Positions 40,338 to 47,699 of a DNA stretch of 56,981 nucleotides are shown here, piece after piece (the first letter of the stretch is position 1; each line of letters starts with the position of its first letter). A program made the translations under genes and the position numbers. Source of the DNA: Candidatus Bathyarchaeota archaeon (GTDB lineage: Archaea; Thermoproteota; Bathyarchaeia; TCS64; PIYN01); contig PIYN01000005.1 of assembly GCA_003601775.1 (NCBI GenBank), forward strand, positions 1 through 56,981, written 5' to 3'. Below the pieces are notes generated by a model. It saw nothing but the letters and a program-made list of their open reading frames with translations, was not told the DNA's origin and made no database searches.

Positions 40338-40463
40338 TTTCATGACCTCGGAACTATTAGACATCCTCATTACGTATAAAAGACTTTCCCTCACCTCCTC
40401 GGGGGATGAGAAGGGATAAATGCGGAAAGGGCTAAGAGATGTGTCAGATAACGGTCCGAGGTC

Positions 40464-42149
40464 TTGGAGTTGAGGAGTGACTCTCTAAAGGTGGGGGTTG
40501 AGAGGGCGCCCCATAGGGCCATCTTGAAGTGTCTCGGGGTGACCGATGGAGATATGGGGAAGCCCTTCATCGCCGTGGTCAATAGTTTCAGCGAGGTAGT
40601 TCCCGGCCACATGCACCTCGACAGGGTCGCTGAGTTCGTGAAGGCGGGGGTTAGGTCGGCCGGAGGCGTCCCCTTCGAGTTCAATACCATCGCCATCTGC
40701 GACGGGCTCGCGATGGGACATGAGGGGATGCACTACTCCCTCCCCTCGCGGGAGTTAATAGCAGACTCGATAGAGGTGGTGGTCGAGGCCCATAGGTTCG
40801 ACGGGATGGTCCTCGTCACGAGTTGCGATAAGATAACGCCGGGGATGATGATGGCCGCCGCGAGGCTTGATCTCCCCTCCATCGTCGTAACGGGCGGCCC
40901 CATGCTCTCGGGCACCTATAGGGGCAGGAGGGTCGACGTCACGGCCATCTTCGAGGCGGTGGGGGAGGTCTCCGCTGGGAGGATGAGCCCCGAGGAACTC
41001 AAGGAGATCGAGGACAGGGCCTTCCCAGGCTGCGGCTCCTGCAACGGCATGTACACGGCCAACACGATGGCCTGCATCGCTGAGGCCCTGGGCCTCTCCC
41101 TCCCGGGGTGTGCCACGGCCCTCGCCGTCTCCTCCTCGAAGTTGAGGATCGCGAAGGAGAGCGGGGAGAGGATAGTCCACCTCATCGAGGAGGACCTGAG
41201 GCCCTCGGAGATCCTGACCCGGAAGGCCTTCGAGAACGCGATCATGGTCGACTCGGCCCTCGGCGGATCCACCAACGCAGTGCTCCACCTGGTGGCGATA
41301 GCCCGGGAGGCGGGGGTGGACCTCCCGTTGAGGCTCTTCGACGATCTGAGCAGGAGGGCCCCCCACCTCTGCGATATGCGCCCGAGCGGTCCCCACGCCC
41401 TCGAGGAGCTCGACGCGGCCGGAGGGGTCCCTGCCGTGATGAGGGTGCTCAGCGGCCTCCTCCACCTCGACGCCCTCACGGTGACGGGGAAGACGGTGGG
41501 GGAGAACATCGAGGGAGCCGTCGTCTACGACCCCAGAGTGATCAGGCCCCTGGAGGACCCGGTGCACAAGACCGGAGGGATCGCCGTCCTCTTCGGGAAC
41601 CTCGCCCCCCGCGGGGCGGTCGTCAAGGTCACGGCGATCTCCCCAAAGATCCTCGTCCACAGGGGGCCGGCCAAGGTCTATGACTCCGAGGAGGAGGCGA
41701 TGGAGGCCATCCTCGGCGGCGAGATCGAGGAGGGGGACGTCGTGGTGATCCGCTACGAGGGGCCTAAGGGAGGGCCGGGGATGAGGGAGATGCTCGCCCC
41801 CACCTCGGCTATAGTGGGTATGGGTCTGAGCGACTCGGTCGTCCTGGTGACCGACGGGAGGTTCTCAGGGGCGACGAGGGGGCCCTGCATCGGCCACGTC
41901 TCACCCGAGGCGGCTGAGGGCGGACCCATCGCGGCCCTGAGGGACGGCGACATGATCGAGGTCGACATCCCGAAGAGGTTCCTGAACGTCGACCTGACCG
42001 AGGAGGAGTTGAGGGGCCGCTTGGCCGTCTGGAGGCCGAGGCCGCCGAAGATCGGGAGGGGCTACCTCCGGAGGTACTCCTCCCTCGTCCAATCCGCCGA
42101 CAGGGGAGGGACCCTCAGGACCCTTGAGCCCCTCCACGACCTGCAGTGA
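40464..42149 (+). CDS. ilvD: Dihydroxy-acid dehydratase (IlvD)
   Basis: The product is 561 residues, the usual length. Cluster and metal motifs are visible: [34 protein letters not shown] with two cluster Cys, [16 protein letters not shown], and at the C-terminus [22 protein letters not shown] with the catalytic Ser. It dehydrates dihydroxy acids to 2-oxo acids, the step after IlvC. The start is TTG 40464 behind CCGAGG. It is divergent from the LeuA/CimA gene and lacks the shared leader element seen there. Confidence 0.95.
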   Translation: MELRSDSLKVGVERAPHRAILKCLGVTDGDMGKPFIAVVNSFSEVVPGHMHLDRVAEFVKAGVRSAGGVPFEFNTIAICDGLAMGHEGMHYSLPSRELIADSIEVVVEAHRFDGMVLVTSCDKITPGMMMAAARLDLPSIVVTGGPMLSGTYRGRRVDVTAIFEAVGEVSAGRMSPEELKEIEDRAFPGCGSCNGMYTANTMACIAEALGLSLPGCATALAVSSSKLRIAKESGERIVHLIEEDLRPSEILTRKAFENAIMVDSALGGSTNAVLHLVAIAREAGVDLPLRLFDDLSRRAPHLCDMRPSGPHALEELDAAGGVPAVMRVLSGLLHLDALTVTGKTVGENIEGAVVYDPRVIRPLEDPVHKTGGIAVLFGNLAPRGAVVKVTAISPKILVHRGPAKVYDSEEEAMEAILGGEIEEGDVVVIRYEGPKGGPGMREMLAPTSAIVGMGLSDSVVLVTDGRFSGATRGPCIGHVSPEAAEGGPIAALRDGDMIEVDIPKRFLNVDLTEEELRGRLAVWRPRPPKIGRGYLRRYSSLVQSADRGGTLRTLEPLHDLQ

Positions 42150-42171
42150 ATCCCCGTAGTGTGGGGAGGCC

Positions 42172-43011
42172 TTAGAAGGAGATGAGGCCGAATTTGAGGA
42201 GGCTCATGGCCATGTTCGAGAGTACGAGGAGTAGGAAACTACCACCCGTGATCCTTCTAAGGGCCTCCCCATGATCCCTGAACCTCTTGAAGAGGGCGTT
42301 AAGCATGCCGTCCCCGTCGAAGGGGTAGGTGGGGAGCATATTCACTATCGCGAGGTTTATGGAAAGGAAGTAGGTCCACTGGAGTAGCAGGGAGAGGGGT
42401 CGGGGGAGGCGTCCCCCCAGCAGAAGGCTGAGAGCGAAGGTGATCAGGCCCAGGGCGAGATTCGTCAGGGAGCCGACGGCGTAGATCCTCATCCTACCCA
42501 GCCCCTCCTTCCTCTCCATCTCCCCCTCATCCGGCTGGATGGCCCCTCCGAAGAAGAAGACAGCGAGGAGGAGGGCGGAGTTCCTCACCCTGACGCCCTC
42601 GACGGCACAGAGGACGCCATGGGATAACTCGTGGAGGAGGATTATGACCGAGGCGGCGGTCAGGAAGTAGGGGATCGACTGGGGCTTGATGGTGACGCCG
42701 GGGATGAGGGGGAGCATGGGGGAGGCGGAGGAGGGGTTGAGGAAGAGATGGAGGAGGTTCCTGACGAGGAGCCATCCGAGGAAGGCCATCTGCCCGAAGG
42801 CCATGGCAACGGCTACGTCCCCGAAGACCCTCCAGAGGGAGGGATTCCAAGAGGCCAATCGGCTGAGGAGGTCATTCAGCCGATGGGACCTGTAGATGAT
42901 GTAGAGGGGATGGGCCTCCAGCCCATGCTCCTCTAAGTGGAGGACTCTACAAGCGGAGACCGCCACCGCCCACAGGACCAGGATCAGGACCAGAGTCTGG
43001 AGGGGGCCCAA
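42172..43011 (-). CDS. Site-2 protease family (M50) membrane metalloprotease
   Basis: The product is 279 residues with about six membrane segments. Zinc motif ILLHELSHGVLCAVEGVRV gives HExxH, and the third ligand lies in LPTYPFDGDGMLNALF. NLAIVNMLPTYPFDGDG matches the NxxPxPxxDG-type loop. Such proteases cut membrane proteins in the lipid bilayer, often regulators. No PDZ domain is seen. The gene is convergent with ilvD. Confidence 0.88.
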   Translation of the reverse strand: MGPLQTLVLILVLWAVAVSACRVLHLEEHGLEAHPLYIIYRSHRLNDLLSRLASWNPSLWRVFGDVAVAMAFGQMAFLGWLLVRNLLHLFLNPSSASPMLPLIPGVTIKPQSIPYFLTAASVIILLHELSHGVLCAVEGVRVRNSALLLAVFFFGGAIQPDEGEMERKEGLGRMRIYAVGSLTNLALGLITFALSLLLGGRLPRPLSLLLQWTYFLSINLAIVNMLPTYPFDGDGMLNALFKRFRDHGEALRRITGGSFLLLVLSNMAMSLLKFGLISF

Positions 43012-43083
43012 GTATCCATCCCCATCCTTCTCTCAGTGAAGACTAATTAACGACGCCTCCCATTTATTCCTGCCTATCCACAG

Positions 43084-43773
43084 GTGCCGGGGATGGAGGC
43101 GGAGGTCAGATACAGCGAGGAGAGGTGGGCCCTCTTCTGGGAGATGCGCGGTGAGGCGGAGGAGATGATGGAGGCCCTCAGGGCCTTCCACATCGGCGCC
43201 ATCGCCTACGGGAGCATAGCACGCGGCGACGTCACCGAGACCAGCGATATAGACATCTTCATCCCCAATCCCCCCTCGCCCTCCCTCATCGAGGCCGCCT
43301 TGGAGAGGGCGGGGTTCCCCATCCTCAAGAGGGAGATCATCCAGGCGACCCCCTCCTACGCCGCTAAGGGGTACATCGAGGTGGGGGAGAGGCGCTCCTT
43401 CTCCTTCCCCCTCGTCAGGCTGAGGCCTGTGGAGAGGGACTTCTACCGCTTCGCCGGCTCCCTCGACCTGGACCAGTTAAAGAGGAGAGTACGGGTGGCC
43501 GGCGTGGATAAGCGCCTGATGCTCATCGAACCCACCCCCTGGGGGCATATCGAGACCCCCGTGGAGGGGCGTGAGGGGGTGGTGGCGAGGCTCCTCGGGG
43601 TCAGCGTCGACGTCGTCCTTGATAGGGTGAGAACTCTGAGGAGGCGTGAGAGAATCGGCAGGACGGGGGTCTTCCTACATAGGGTCCTCGCACCCGAGGA
43701 GAGTTTCGGTGAGGTCTTCCAGAGGATCTCCTCCCAGAGGCCGGAGGTCAGGAGGAGGCTGAGGCTTCGATGA
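43084..43773 (+). CDS. Nucleotidyltransferase-fold protein
   Basis: The product is 229 residues (GTG 43084; ATG 43093 is an alternative start). The catalytic signature AYGSIARGDVTETSDIDIFI lies near residue 39, as in archaeal COG2413-like minimal nucleotidyltransferases. The C-terminal part has a helix-rich DNA/RNA-binding look (LLGVSVDVVLDRVRTLRRRE). The substrate is unknown; the fold adds nucleotides to RNA, protein or small molecules. It is divergent from the M50 protease. Confidence 0.82.
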   Translation: MPGMEAEVRYSEERWALFWEMRGEAEEMMEALRAFHIGAIAYGSIARGDVTETSDIDIFIPNPPSPSLIEAALERAGFPILKREIIQATPSYAAKGYIEVGERRSFSFPLVRLRPVERDFYRFAGSLDLDQLKRRVRVAGVDKRLMLIEPTPWGHIETPVEGREGVVARLLGVSVDVVLDRVRTLRRRERIGRTGVFLHRVLAPEESFGEVFQRISSQRPEVRRRLRLR

Positions 43774-43861
43774 GGCTAAGGAATCCACAGGAGGGAACTA
43801 TGGGACCCCGACATGCCCCATATCCTTGAAAACCTATGGTGTTGAGCCCTTAGTCCCGGGG

Positions 43862-45007
43862 CTATTGGGCAGATCCCTCGCTGAACTCGGAGAAGGTCTT
43901 CACCACTACCCCCTCGGGGACCTCGACGGACTCGGCCAGGCGCTCCCCCACCACGTACCTCACCCCCTTCTCCTTCGCGAGGTCCAGCAGCCTGGCCGTT
44001 ATGATGCCGTCGAAGGCGATGAGGTAGACGTCCTTCGTCTCCTTCAGCGTCTCGACGAGCTGACTCACGGGGACGCGGCCCAGCTCCTTCCCATCCTTGG
44101 CCATCAGCACCCCCTCTAAGGTCCCCCTGAGCTTCGACGCCAGCGTCCTCACCTTCTCCATGAGCTTCAGCTCCCCTATGGGCACCCTGTTCTCCAGCGC
44201 CTGTCGGATCTCCTCCAGGCTGAGGTCCTCGACCTCCTTCCCCCTCGGCGCCCTCGCGACGTATTTTATGTTCGCGACCTGGAGGAGCTCCTTCAGTATA
44301 AGGTCTCCTCCCCTGTCTCCGTCGAGGAAGGCGGTGACCTCCTTCTTCTTGGAGAGGTTGATAATGGTCTTCGGTATCTTGACCCCCTCGAGGGCGATGA
44401 CGCCGGTGTAGCCGCACTTCATGAGGTTTATGACGTCGGCCCTTCCCTCGACGACGATGATACTCTTCGACTCCGCGATATCGGGGGTCGCGGTCAACTT
44501 CTCGGCGCCGTACGTCACCACCTGCCCCTGCCTCTCAACCTTAGCCACCTCCTCGACGATCTTCTCCGCGTCCTGGATCTCCCGGACCACCCAGTCCTTG
44601 AGGAGCTCCTTCGCCCTCTCGATGATCTGCCTCCTCTTGACCATCCGGATGTCCTTGATCCGCTCTATCGTGATCTTAGCCTCGCAGGGCCCGACGCGGT
44701 CGACGCTCTCCATCGCGGCGGCGATGATCGCCGTCTCGGGCCTATCGAGGCTCGATGGCAGCTCTATCCTCCCCTCCGTCCTGTCCTTCTCCGAGTTGAG
44801 GTAGATGTTTATCCTCCCGATCTTCCCCGACTTGAGGAGCTCCCTCAGGTCGAACTCGGGTGGTAGGAGCCCCTCCGTCTGCCCGAAGATGGCCCCTATG
44901 ACGTCGTGCTTCTCGACGACGCCGTTCACGACGAACTTAGCCTCTACCACGTACTTTATACCTGCTGTCCTTTCCTTCATCCTTTTATCATCCTCCTTCT
45001 TTTCCAT
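43862..45007 (-). CDS. dnaG: Archaeal DnaG primase-like protein
   Basis: The product is 381 residues. An N-terminal DnaG domain (VVNGVVEKHDVIGAIFGQTE) is followed by a TOPRIM domain with SIIVVEGRADVINLMKCGY and VTAFLDGDRGGDLILKEL. Archaeal DnaG lacks the bacterial zinc domain and works with the exosome (Rrp41/Csl4) in RNA tailing and decay; primase activity is also reported. Two starts are possible: ATG 45007, after GGAGGGTGAT, and ATG 44980, after GGAGGATGAT. Confidence 0.93.
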   Translation of the reverse strand: MEKKEDDKRMKERTAGIKYVVEAKFVVNGVVEKHDVIGAIFGQTEGLLPPEFDLRELLKSGKIGRINIYLNSEKDRTEGRIELPSSLDRPETAIIAAAMESVDRVGPCEAKITIERIKDIRMVKRRQIIERAKELLKDWVVREIQDAEKIVEEVAKVERQGQVVTYGAEKLTATPDIAESKSIIVVEGRADVINLMKCGYTGVIALEGVKIPKTIINLSKKKEVTAFLDGDRGGDLILKELLQVANIKYVARAPRGKEVEDLSLEEIRQALENRVPIGELKLMEKVRTLASKLRGTLEGVLMAKDGKELGRVPVSQLVETLKETKDVYLIAFDGIITARLLDLAKEKGVRYVVGERLAESVEVPEGVVVKTFSEFSEGSAQ

Positions 45008-45254
45008 TCAGATCACCCTCCCCGCAGAACCCCTCCTACGCGGGCCCTCTTCTTGGGGAGTGATAGAATCAAACCCCAGGTGCCTATGAAGGGAATGAGA
45101 CGGTAAGCCATTACCGGTTGACTCGTACTCATCCGCCTGCGGTGAGAGTGATTCTGTTACAGAGAATATTACGTCCCTCCATAAAAAACTTTCATAGGAA
45201 GGAGAGTTTTATATTGAGAATGTAACCTGTATGGTATGATTGGGGGAGATTCAT
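45008..45254. other. Divergent dnaG/GAPDH intergenic region
   Basis: It holds a GAPDH promoter (TTTTATATT near 45208-45216) and an inverted repeat CGGTAA gcca TTACCG at 45101-45116. The middle is unusually long for a promoter region here. I looked for C/D-box and tRNA features and found none. Confidence 0.4.
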
Positions 45255-46283
45255 ATGACGATTAGAGTGGCAATAAATGGGCTTGGGAGGACAGGGGGCC
45301 TCGCATTTAGGGCCGTCTTCGAGAGAGGGGCGAAGGTGGATGTCGTCGCTGTGAACCACAGAACGAAGGCTAAAAACCTAACTATGGCTGAGACGCTGGC
45401 CCACCTCCTAAAATACGACACAATCCACGGGAAGTTCCCCTTCTCGGTCGAGGCGAAGGGGGATACTCTCATCGTCGAAGGAAAGGAGGTGAAGGTCTTC
45501 TCGGAGCCGGACCCGGCGAAACTCCCCTGGAATGAGCTGGACATCCACACCGTCGTTGAGTCCACGGGAAAGTTCACGGACCGTGAGGGTGCCTCGAAGC
45601 ACCTGGAGGCGGGGGCGAAGAAGGTCCTGATCTCCGCGCCTGGGAAGAATCCCGACGTAACGATCGTCCCGGGGGTCAACGATGACGAGTACGACCCAAT
45701 GAGGCACAGGATCATCTCACTCGCCTCCTGCACCACGAACTGCGTCGCCCCTGTTGCGAAGGTTCTAGATGATTACTTCGGCGTCGAGGCAGGGCTGATG
45801 AACACGGTCCACGCCTATACGAACTCACAATTGCTACTGGATAAGCCACACAGGGATCTCAGGAGGGCGAGGGCTGCAGCCCTAAATATCATCGTGACCA
45901 CGACGGGCGCGGCTAAGTCAACGGGGCTCGTCTTACCGAAGCTGGCTGGAAGGCTCGACGGTTTAGCCTTAAGGGTTCCCGTGCCAAATGTATCCATCGC
46001 CGATCTCACTGTGAAGCTGAAGAGACCGGCGACGGTTGAGGAGGTTAATAGGGCCTTTAAGGAGGCTGCGGAGGGGCCACTCAGGGGTATTCTAGACTAT
46101 ACGGAGGAGCCCCTCGTCTCCTCCGACTTCATCCACGACCCCCACTCCGCCATCGTCGACGGGCTCTCCACGATGGCGATCGGCGACCTCGTCAAGGTCC
46201 TCGCCTGGTACGACAACGAGTGGGGTTACTCCTGCCGTGTCGTGGATATGCTGGAGAAGATGGGGGAGGCAGAGGGCCTGTAG
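45255..46283 (+). CDS. gap: Bacterial-type (type I) glyceraldehyde-3-phosphate dehydrogenase
   Basis: The product is 342 residues from ATG 45255 with GGGGGAG in front. The catalytic Cys lies in SLASCTTNCVAPVAKVLDD, the His in MNTVHAYTNSQ, and RRARAAALNIIVTTTGAAKS and WYDNEWGYSCRVVDM follow. These are type I features; most archaea use the type II enzyme with a different NTT motif. The nucleotide loop INGLGRTGGLAFRAVFERG departs from the usual GFGRIGR. It works in glycolysis/gluconeogenesis. The gene is convergent with tyrS, 5 bases apart. Confidence 0.93.
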   Translation: MTIRVAINGLGRTGGLAFRAVFERGAKVDVVAVNHRTKAKNLTMAETLAHLLKYDTIHGKFPFSVEAKGDTLIVEGKEVKVFSEPDPAKLPWNELDIHTVVESTGKFTDREGASKHLEAGAKKVLISAPGKNPDVTIVPGVNDDEYDPMRHRIISLASCTTNCVAPVAKVLDDYFGVEAGLMNTVHAYTNSQLLLDKPHRDLRRARAAALNIIVTTTGAAKSTGLVLPKLAGRLDGLALRVPVPNVSIADLTVKLKRPATVEEVNRAFKEAAEGPLRGILDYTEEPLVSSDFIHDPHSAIVDGLSTMAIGDLVKVLAWYDNEWGYSCRVVDMLEKMGEAEGL

Positions 46284-46288
46284 TGGCG

Positions 46289-47356
46289 TCAAGGGGTCCC
46301 GGCGGCTTGGGTCTCCTTGAAGACCTCCAATAGTTCCTCCCTTTTCTTGAAGTGCTCTCGAAGGGGTGAGATGATCCTATTCAGCTCCCTGGCGACGTTC
46401 TCCTTCAGGTCCTTCGGGTGTAGCTCCCCCCTTCTATACGCCTCCTCCAGCTCCCCGTAGCTCGAGTACTCGACGTCCCCTCCATACTTGGTGGGGCGGG
46501 TTATGAGGAAGGTCTCCCTCTCCCTGAAGATGATGTAGCGGGTTATCTCCAGCACCGGGTTCAGGTCCACGACCCTCTCGGGGCAGTAGGCCCTGTTGAT
46601 CTTCGCCCTGATCTCCTCCTCGCTGTCATGGATGAAGATGCAGGTCCAGGGCTTCGACTTGCTCATCTTCGCGGTTATGATCCGCTCCCGCCGGCTCATC
46701 GAGGTATCCGGCCTCTCCAGGCCCATGAGGAGGTGGTGATGGAGGGGGATGGGCTTCCTCCAGCCGAGCTTGGGGTAGACCTCACGGCAGAGGACATGCA
46801 CCTTCCTCTGGTCCATCCCCCCATGGGGGATGTCGGGGCCGAGGTACTTAACGTCAACGGCCTGCATGGGCGGATAGAGGTACTGGGCGAAGCTGAGCCT
46901 CTCCCTCTCGCTCCTCCCCATGATGGTGAGGCATCGGGTGTTACGTGCGAGGGTGATGTGCCTACAGAACCTCATGATATCCCTCCAGTACTCGTCGTTG
47001 TTATGGTAGAGGTTCGAGCCCAGGATGACCCTCACCCCGGGGCAGAAGAACTTGAAGGCCTCCTCATAGTACCTCGAGGCCTTGATGATGTTCTCCCACA
47101 CCCCTCCAAGCTTGTTGTTGATAAAGCTATGCCAGTCAGCGAGGTAGACCGTGCAGTCCACACCGGCCTCCATCAGGTCCCTTATCTTGTAGCCTGAGAG
47201 GAAGAGGGTGCCGAGGTGGAGGAGGCCGGAGATCTCGAACCCGATGTAGTGCTTGGGGTGGGGGTTCGTCTCCAGCAACTCCCTTAACTCCTCCTCGGTG
47301 ATGACTTCCTCCGTCGGATCCCTCAGTATCAACTCCATCTTCGTCGTTACGTCCAA
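46289..47356 (-). CDS. tyrS: Tyrosyl-tRNA synthetase (TyrRS, archaeal type)
   Basis: The product is 355 residues. The class I motifs are GFEISGLLHLGTLFLSGYKI (HLGT for HIGH) and AKMSKSKPWTCIFI (KMSKS). VYLADWHSFINNKLGG, LYPPMQAVDVKYLGPDIPHG and GGMDQRKVHVLCRE give the tyrosine pocket of the archaeal/eukaryotic family; the close relative TrpRS is distinguished by these. It charges tRNA-Tyr. The structured RNA candidate lies between this gene and the M14 peptidase. Confidence 0.9.
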   Translation of the reverse strand: MDVTTKMELILRDPTEEVITEEELRELLETNPHPKHYIGFEISGLLHLGTLFLSGYKIRDLMEAGVDCTVYLADWHSFINNKLGGVWENIIKASRYYEEAFKFFCPGVRVILGSNLYHNNDEYWRDIMRFCRHITLARNTRCLTIMGRSERERLSFAQYLYPPMQAVDVKYLGPDIPHGGMDQRKVHVLCREVYPKLGWRKPIPLHHHLLMGLERPDTSMSRRERIITAKMSKSKPWTCIFIHDSEEEIRAKINRAYCPERVVDLNPVLEITRYIIFRERETFLITRPTKYGGDVEYSSYGELEEAYRRGELHPKDLKENVARELNRIISPLREHFKKREELLEVFKETQAAGTP

Positions 47357-47407
47357 GGCGGATCACTGTTTATGGAGGAATGAAGACCCTGATGTTAAAA
47401 TCTTTTT

Positions 47408-47603
47408 GGGATGGGCGCCCCTGTCCCTTGCAACAAACTCTCATCCTCATTGATGGGACGACGTCCTCCTCGGATGAGCTCTCTGGGATGCAAGGCCTCC
47501 CGGCGCCCATCCCAGCCCGCCTGTCCCATGGCTGGGTAACTCAACCTTCACCGGCGGAACCCCTCTGGAGAGTCCGTCTGCATGGGCTGGGGTCTCGGCG
47601 GGC
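47408..47603 (+). ncRNA. Candidate two-domain structured RNA
   Basis: This GC-rich island between AT-rich flanks folds as two adjacent stems. Domain 1 closes with a perfect 12-base stem (47408-47419 with 47502-47513). Inside it are CCTTGCA/TGCAAGG (47426-47432, 47489-47495) and CTCATCC/GGATGAG (47440-47446, 47472-47478). Domain 2 closes with GCCCGCC/GGCGGGC (47515-47521, 47597-47603), with CCCATG/CATGGG inside. A TATA-like TTAAAA near 47394-47399 precedes it and a T-rich end (47628-47638) follows on the plus strand; a minus-strand transcript is not excluded. No protein frame explains it. I could not match it to RNase P or SRP. Confidence 0.5.
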
Positions 47604-47627
47604 GGTTATAAGATAGCCCAAAGGGAC

Positions 47628-47638
47628 TTATTTTTCTT
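47628..47638 (+). terminator. T-rich end after the structured RNA
   Basis: TTATTTTTCTT about 25 bases after the last stem is a plausible archaeal termination site for the RNA candidate. Confidence 0.35.
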
Positions 47639-47699
47639 CCGATACCCCAGGACCGCGGGAAGGTCAGTTTTTTATAGAATTTAAAATCATTTTCAAAAT

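Noticed and set aside
45008-45239. C/D-box sRNA or tRNA in the dnaG upstream region
   Set aside because: No RUGAUGA/CUGA pair and no cloverleaf could be found on either strand.
47408-47603. RNase P RNA
   Set aside because: I looked on both strands for the universal GAGGAAAGUC and ACAGAA elements and did not see them; identity is left open.
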